Source: Omphiscola glabra
Lineage: Eukaryota; Mollusca; Gastropoda; Lymnaeidae
Direction: 5' to 3'
Assembly (NCBI GenBank): GCA_964017045.1
Contig: OZ024794.1
Coordinates: forward strand, 50,969,013-51,033,012
DNA: 64,000 nucleotides
Positions within the stretch are counted from its first letter, which is position 1. Each line of letters begins with the position of its first letter. The translations under genes were made by a program, and so were the position numbers. This document shows positions 57,019 to 64,000 of this stretch, in pieces. Under the pieces are notes generated by a model. That model was not told where the DNA came from. It ran no database searches and worked only from the letters and a program-made list of their open reading frames with translations.

Positions 57019-57106
57019 CGACTCCACGAGCAGGACTCCACGAGCAGGACCCCACGAGCAGGACCCCACGAGCAGGACCCCACGAGCAGGACTCCACGAG
57101 CAGCGA
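57019..57106. repeat. 14-bp tandem repeat, about 6 copies
   Basis: Unit gactccacgagcag with gaccccacgagcag variants. Confidence 0.93.
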
Positions 57107-57672
57107 GCAGTCTTACAACAGGGTATCGTAAAACAGTCGTCATAGACTTCCTTTCTCTCACAGTCGGGCTGATGTTTTCTTTGCCATGCCTCCCTCAGAC
57201 CGCCATAGTTCGCGTTATGCCGACTACCGGCCTGTTACAAGTTGTTGATGCTTCTGACGGATATGCTCATGTTTCGTGTATGTTTGTTTTGTTAACCCCC
57301 CTCCACACACACAGCCACCACACACACACACACACGCCTTTTGTTTGTACGCCGTGTACACGAAACTAAAACGATAATGAAATCCCAATCTCCATTAGTT
57401 CTCGTTATTTCTTTAGGTTTAGAGAAACGTTTGTATAAAGAAGTTCAACTAACAGTTGTGTACCAAAAGTATGACAGTTATACATTGCAACGAATTATCT
57501 GTTATCTATACTATAATCACATATAACAATAGTATCACACTATACCTCGCTACAAATTATCTCTATATACTGTGATCAGACGCACTTGAAATGGGTTACA
57601 ATGGACATACGACATTCAATTGTTTTGTCGCACTCTAAACTTCAACAATTAGCTTCTTTTTTTTAAACTTCT
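57107..57672. other. single-copy stretch before the satellite
   Basis: Contains a (CA)n tract near 57302-57335. An open frame at 56947-57369 has no recognised domain. Confidence 0.5.
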
Positions 57673-60600
57673 GATATTGAAGGACGACGCTCAAACAGTG
57701 TAGCAACCACCGGTATGATATGGACGGACGACGCTCAAACAGTGTAGCAACCACCGGTATGATATGGACGGACGACGCTCAAACAGTGTAGCAACCACCG
57801 GTATGATATGGACGGACGACGCTCAAACAGTGTAGCAACCACCGGTATGATATGGACGGACGACGCTCAAACAGTGTAGCAACCACCGGTATGATATTGA
57901 AGGACGACGCTCAAACAGTGTAGCAACCACCGGTATGATATGGACGGACGACGCTCAAACAGTGTAGCAACCACCGGTATGATATTGAAGGACGACGCTC
58001 AAACACTGTAGCAACCACCGGTATGATATTGAAGGACGACGCTCAAACAGTGTAGCAGCCACCGGTATGATATGGACGGACGACGCTCAAACAGTGTAGC
58101 AACCACCGGTATGATATGGACGGACGACGCTCAAACAGTGTAGCAACCACCGGTATGATATTGAAGGACGACGCTCAAACACTGTAGCAACCACCGGTAT
58201 AATATTGAAGGACGACGCTCAAACACTGTAGCAACCACCGGTATGATATGGACGGACGACGCTCAAACAGTGTAGCAACCACCGGTATGATATTGAAGGA
58301 CGACGCTCAAACACTGTAGCAACCACCGGTATGATATTGAAGGACGACGCTCAAACAGTGTAGCAGCCACCGGTATGATATGGACGGACGACGCTCAAAC
58401 AGTGTAGCAACCACCGGTATGATATTGAAGGACGACGCTCAAACACTGTAGCAACCACCGGTATGATATTGAAGGACGACGCTCAAACAGTGTAGCAACC
58501 ACCGGTATGATATTGAAGGACGACGCTCAAACAGTGTAGCAACCACCGGTATGATATTGAAGGACGACGCTCAAACAGTGTAGCAGCCACCGGTATGATA
58601 TGGACGGACGACGCTCAAACAGTGTAGCAACCACCGGTATGATATTGAAGGACGACGCTCAAACACTGTAGCAACCACCGGTATGATATTGAAGGACGAC
58701 GCTCAAACAGTGTAGCAGCCACCGGTATGATATGGACGGACGACGCTCAAACAGTGTAGCAACCACCGGTATGATATTGAAGGACGACGCTCAAACACTG
58801 TAGCAACCACCGGTATGATATTGAAGGACGACGCTCAAACAGTGTAGCAACCACCGGTATGATATGGAAGGACGACGCTCAAACAGTGTAGCAACCACCG
58901 GTATGATATGGACGGACGACGCTCAAACAGTGTAGCAACCACCGGTATGATATGGACGGACGACGCTCAAACAGTGTAGCAACCACCGGTATGATATGGA
59001 CGGACGACGCTCAAACAGTGTAGCAACCACCGGTATGATATGGACGGACGACGCTCAAACAGTGTAGCAACCACCGGTATGATATGGAAGGACGACGCTC
59101 AAACACTGTAGCAACCACCGGTATGATATGGACGGACGACGCTCAAACAGTGTAGCAACCACCGGTATGATATGGAAGGACGACGCTCAAACACTGTAGC
59201 AACCACCGGTATGATATGGACGGACGACGCTCAAACAGTGTAGCAACCACCGGTATGATATGGACGGACGACGCTCAAACAGTGTAGCAACCACCGGTAT
59301 GATATGGACGGACGACGCTCAAACAGTGTAGCAACCACCGGTATGATATGGACGGACGACGCTCAAACAGTGTAGCAACCACCGGTATGATATGGACGGA
59401 CGACGCTCAAACAGTGTAGCAACCACCGGTATGATATGGACGGACGACGCTCAAACAGTGTAGCAACCACCGGTATGATATGGACGGACGACGCTCAAAC
59501 AGTGTAGCAACCACCGGTATGATATGGACGGACGACGCTCAAACAGTGTAGCAACCACCGGTATGATATGGACGGACGACGCTCAAACAGTGTAGCAACC
59601 ACCGGTATGATATGGACGGACGACGCTCAAACAGTGTAGCAACCACCGGTATGATATGGACGGACGACGCTCAAACAGTGTAGCAACCACCGGTATGATA
59701 TGGACGGACGACGCTCAAACAGTGTAGCAACCACCGGTATGATATGGACGGACGACGCTCAAACAGTGTAGCAACCACCGGTATGATATGGACGGACGAC
59801 GCTCAAACAGTGTAGCAACCACCGGTATGATATGGACGGACGACGCTCAAACAGTGTAGCAACCACCGGTATGATATGGACGGACGACGCTCAAACAGTG
59901 TAGCAACCACCGGTATGATATGGACGGACGACGCTCAAACAGTGTAGCAACCACCGGTATGATATGGACGGACGACGCTCAAACAGTGTAGCAACCACCG
60001 GTATGATATGGACGGACGACGCTCAAACAGTGTAGCAACCACCGGTATGATATGGACGGACGACGCTCAAACAGTGTAGCAACCACCGGTATGATATGGA
60101 CGGACGACGCTCAAACAGTGTAGCAACCACCGGTATGATATTGAAGGACGACGCTCAAACAGTGTAGCAACCACCGGTATGATATGGACGGACGACGCTC
60201 AAACAGTGTAGCAACCACCGGTATGATATGGACGGACGACGCTCAAACAGTGTAGCAACCACCGGTATGATATTGAAGGACGACGCTCAAACAGTGTAGC
60301 AACCACCGGTATGATATGGACGGACGACGCTCAAACAGTGTAGCAACCACCGGTATGATATTGAAGGACGACGCTCAAACAGTGTAGCAACCACCTGTAT
60401 GATATGGACGGACGACGCTCAAACAGTGTAGCAACCACCGGTATGATATGGACGGACGACGCTCAAACAGTGTAGCAACCACCGGTATGATATTGAAGGA
60501 CGACGCTCAAACAGTGTAGCAACCACCGGTATGATATGGACGGACGACGCTCAAACAGTGTAGCAACCACCGGTATGATATGGACGGACGACGCTCAAAC

Positions 60601-63600
60601 AGTGTAGCAACCACCGGTATGATATGGACGGACGACGCTCAAACAGTGTAGCAACCACCGGTATGATATGGACGGACGACGCTCAAACAGTGTAGCAACC
60701 ACCGGTATGATATGGACGGACGACGCTCAAACAGTGTAGCAACCACCGGTATGATATGGACGGACGACGCTCAAACAGTGTAGCAACCACCGGTATGATA
60801 TGGACGGACGACGCTCAAACAGTGTAGCAACCACCGGTATGATATGGACGGACGACGCTCAAACAGTGTAGCAACCACCGGTATGATATGGACGGACGAC
60901 GCTCAAACAGTGTAGCAACCACCGGTATGATATGGACGGACGACGCTCAAACAGTGTAGCAACCACCGGTATGATATGGACGGACGACGCTCAAACAGTG
61001 TAGCAACCACCGGTATGATATGGACGGACGACGCTCAAACAGTGTAGCAACCACCGGTATGATATTGAAGGACGACGCTCAAACAGTGTAGCAACCACCG
61101 GTATGATATGGACGGACGACGCTCAAACAGTGTAGCAACCACCGGTATGATATGGACGGACGACGCTCAAACAGTGTAGCAACCACCGGTATGATATGGA
61201 CGGACGACGCTCAAACAGTGTAGCAACCACCGGTATGATATGGACGGACGACGCTCAAACAGTGTAGCAACCACCGGTATGATATGGACGGACGACGCTC
61301 AAACAGTGTAGCAACCACCGGTATGATATGGACGGACGACGCTCAAACAGTGTAGCAACCACCGGTATGATATGGACGGACGACGCTCAAACAGTGTAGC
61401 AACCACCGGTATGATATGGACGGACGACGCTCAAACAGTGTAGCAACCACCGGTATGATATGGACGGACGATGTTAAAACATTGTAGCAACCACCTGTAT
61501 GATATGGAAGGACGACGCTCAAACAGTGTAGCAACCACCGGTATGATATGGACGGACGACGCTCAAACAATGTAGCAACCACCGGTATGATATTGAAGGA
61601 CGACGCTCAAACAGTGTAGCAACCACCGGTATGATATGGACGGACGACGCTCAAACAGTGTAGCAACCACCGGTATGATATGGACGGACGACGCTCAAAC
61701 AGTGTAGCAACCACCGGTATGATATGGACGGACGACGCTCAAACAGTGTAGCAACCACCGGTATGATATGGACGGACGACGCTCAAACAGTGTAGCAACC
61801 ACCGGTATGATATGGACGGACGACGCTCAAACAGTGTAGCAACCACCGGTATGATATGGACGGACGACGCTCAAACAGTGTAGCAACCACCGGTATGATA
61901 TGGACGGACGACGCTCAAACACTGTAGCAACCACCGGTATGATATGGACGGACGACGCTCAAACAGTGTAGCAACCACCGGTATGATATGGACGGACGAC
62001 GCTCAAACAGTGTAGCAACCACCGGTATGATATGGAAGGACGACGCTCAAACAGTGTAGCAACCACCGGTATGATATGGAAGGACGACGCTCAAACAGTG
62101 TAGCAACCACCGGTATGATATGGACGGACGATGCTCAAACAGTGTAGCAACCACCGGTATGATATTGAAGGACGACGCTCAAACAGTGTAGCAACCACCG
62201 GTATGATATGGACGGACGATGCTCAAACAGTGTAGCAACCACCGGTATGATATTGAAGGACGACGCTCAAACAGTGTAGCAACCACCGGTATGATATGGA
62301 AGGACGACGCTCAAACAGTGTAGCAACCACCGGTATGATATGGACGGACGACGCTCAAACAGTGTAGCAACCACCGGTATGATATGGACGGACGACGCTC
62401 AAACAGTGTAGCAACCACCTGTATGATATGGACGGACGACGCTCAAACAGTGTAGCAACCACCGGTATGATATGGACGGACGACGCTCAAACAGTGTAGC
62501 AACCACCGGTATGATATGGACGGACGACGCTCAAACAGTGTAGCAACCACCGGTATGATATGGACGGACGACGCTCAAACAGTGTAGCAACCACCGGTAT
62601 GATATGGACGGACGACGCTCAAACAGTGTAGCAACCACCGGTATGATATGGACGGACGACGCTCAAACAGTGTAGCAACCACCGGTATGATATGGACGGA
62701 CGACGCTCAAACAGTGTAGCAACCACCGGTATGATATGGACGGACGACGCTCAAACAGTGTAGCAACCACCGGTATGATATGGAAGGACGACGCTCAAAC
62801 AGTGTAGCAACCACCGGTATGATATGGACGGACGACGCTCAAACAGTGTAGCAACCACCGGTATGATATGGACGGACGACGCTCAAACAGTGTAGCAACC
62901 ACCGGTATGATATGGACGGACGACGCTCAAACAGTGTAGCAACCACCGGTATGATATGGAAGGACGACGCTCAAACAGTGTAGCAACCACCGGTATGATA
63001 TGGAAGGACGACGCTCAAACAGTGTAGCAACCACCGGTATGATATGGAAGGACGACGCTCAAACAGTGTAGCAACCACCGGTATGATATGGACGGACGAC
63101 GCTCAAACAGTGTAGCAACCACCGGTATGATATGGACGGACGACGCTCAAACAGTGTAGCAACCACCGGTATGATATGGACGGACGACGCTCAAACAGTG
63201 TAGCAACCACCGGTATGATATGGACGGACGACGCTCAAACAGTGTAGCAACCACCGGTATGATATGGACGGACGACGCTCAAACAGTGTAGCAACCACCG
63301 GTATGATATGGACGGACGACGCTCAAACAGTGTAGCAACCACCGGTATGATATGGACGGACGACGCTCAAACAGTGTAGCAACCACCGGTATGATATGGA
63401 CGGACGACGCTCAAACAGTGTAGCAACCACCGGTATGATATGGACGGACGACGCTCAAACAGTGTAGCAACCACCGGTATGATATGGACGGACGACGCTC
63501 AAACAGTGTAGCAACCACCGGTATGATATGGACGGACGACGCTCAAACAGTGTAGCAACCACCGGTATGATATGGACGGACGACGCTCAAACAGTGTAGC

Positions 63601-64000
63601 AACCACCGGTATGATATGGACGGACGACGCTCAAACAGTGTAGCAACCACCGGTATGATATGGAAGGACGACGCTCAAACAGTGTAGCAACCACCGGTAT
63701 GATATGGACGGACGACGCTCAAACAGTGTAGCAACCACCGGTATGATATGGACGGACGACGCTCAAACACTGTAGCAACCACCGGTATGATATGGACGGA
63801 CGACGCTCAAACAGTGTAGCAACCACCGGTATGATATGGACGGACGACGCTCAAACACTGTAGCAACCACCGGTATGATATGGACGGACGACGCTCAAAC
63901 AGTGTAGCAACCACCGGTATGATATGGACGGACGACGCTCAAACAGTGTAGCAACCACCGGTATGATATGGACGGACGACGCTCAAACACTGTAGCAACC
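57673..64000. repeat. 44-bp satellite, about 144 copies, runs off the window
   Basis: Unit gatatggacggacgacgctc then aaacagtgtagcaaccaccg and gtat. Period 44 was checked on several copies (e.g. 57717 to 57761). The main variants are gatattgaagg for gatatggacgg, cactgtag for cagtgtag, and agcagcc for agcaacc. Variants are mixed in the first 1.2 kb and rare in most of the rest, with some clusters near 60.1-60.5, 61.5-61.6 and 62.0-62.3 kb. The only frame (61343-61582, minus) is repeat-derived. Confidence 0.98.

Noticed and set aside
57673..64000. CRISPR array
   Set aside because: The 44-bp units are contiguous with no variable spacers, and the rest of the window is eukaryotic with spliced exons.

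Overview
This window is non-coding-rich animal DNA, and the only gene I can support is part of a slit gene on the minus strand. Ten exons lie between 29633 and 4370. They run in order through the end of the first leucine-rich-repeat (LRR) domain of Slit and almost all of the second, which is the Robo-binding domain. Eight of the ten exons are exactly 72 nt, each encodes one LRR, and all junction phases agree. The protein reads like a Slit of a protostome. The background of many minisatellites, short hAT-type MITEs, long poly(G)/poly(C) runs and AT-rich introns suggests a mollusc, perhaps a gastropod, but that assignment is inference. Exons 5' of 29633 (signal peptide, first LRRNT, first LRRs) and 3' of 4370 (second LRRCT, LRR domains 3 and 4, EGF, LamG, cysteine knot) were not found here.

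Layout. 1-4369: intron 3' of the last visible exon, with a nested palindromic element, a small TIR element (2118-2276) and a 24-bp minisatellite. 4370-29633: slit exons separated by introns of about 0.6 to 5.3 kb that are packed with unrelated tandem arrays and several hAT-like MITEs with 8-bp target duplications (TSDs). 29634-57672: no recognisable exon; either a long upstream slit intron or intergenic DNA. It holds more minisatellites, a deletion-derivative LTR retrotransposon (37065-39736, TSD ACATT) whose interior is largely minisatellite, a 98-copy 12-bp array, palindromic MITEs and a 55-bp inverted duplication. 57673-64000: an uninterrupted 44-bp satellite of about 144 copies that runs off the end.

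By hand count about 30 percent of the window is tandem repeat, in some 40 arrays with different units. Almost every long open reading frame is a tandem array whose unit length is a multiple of 3, or which happens to lack stops, and these are not annotated as genes. All periods, copy numbers and alignments here were counted by eye.
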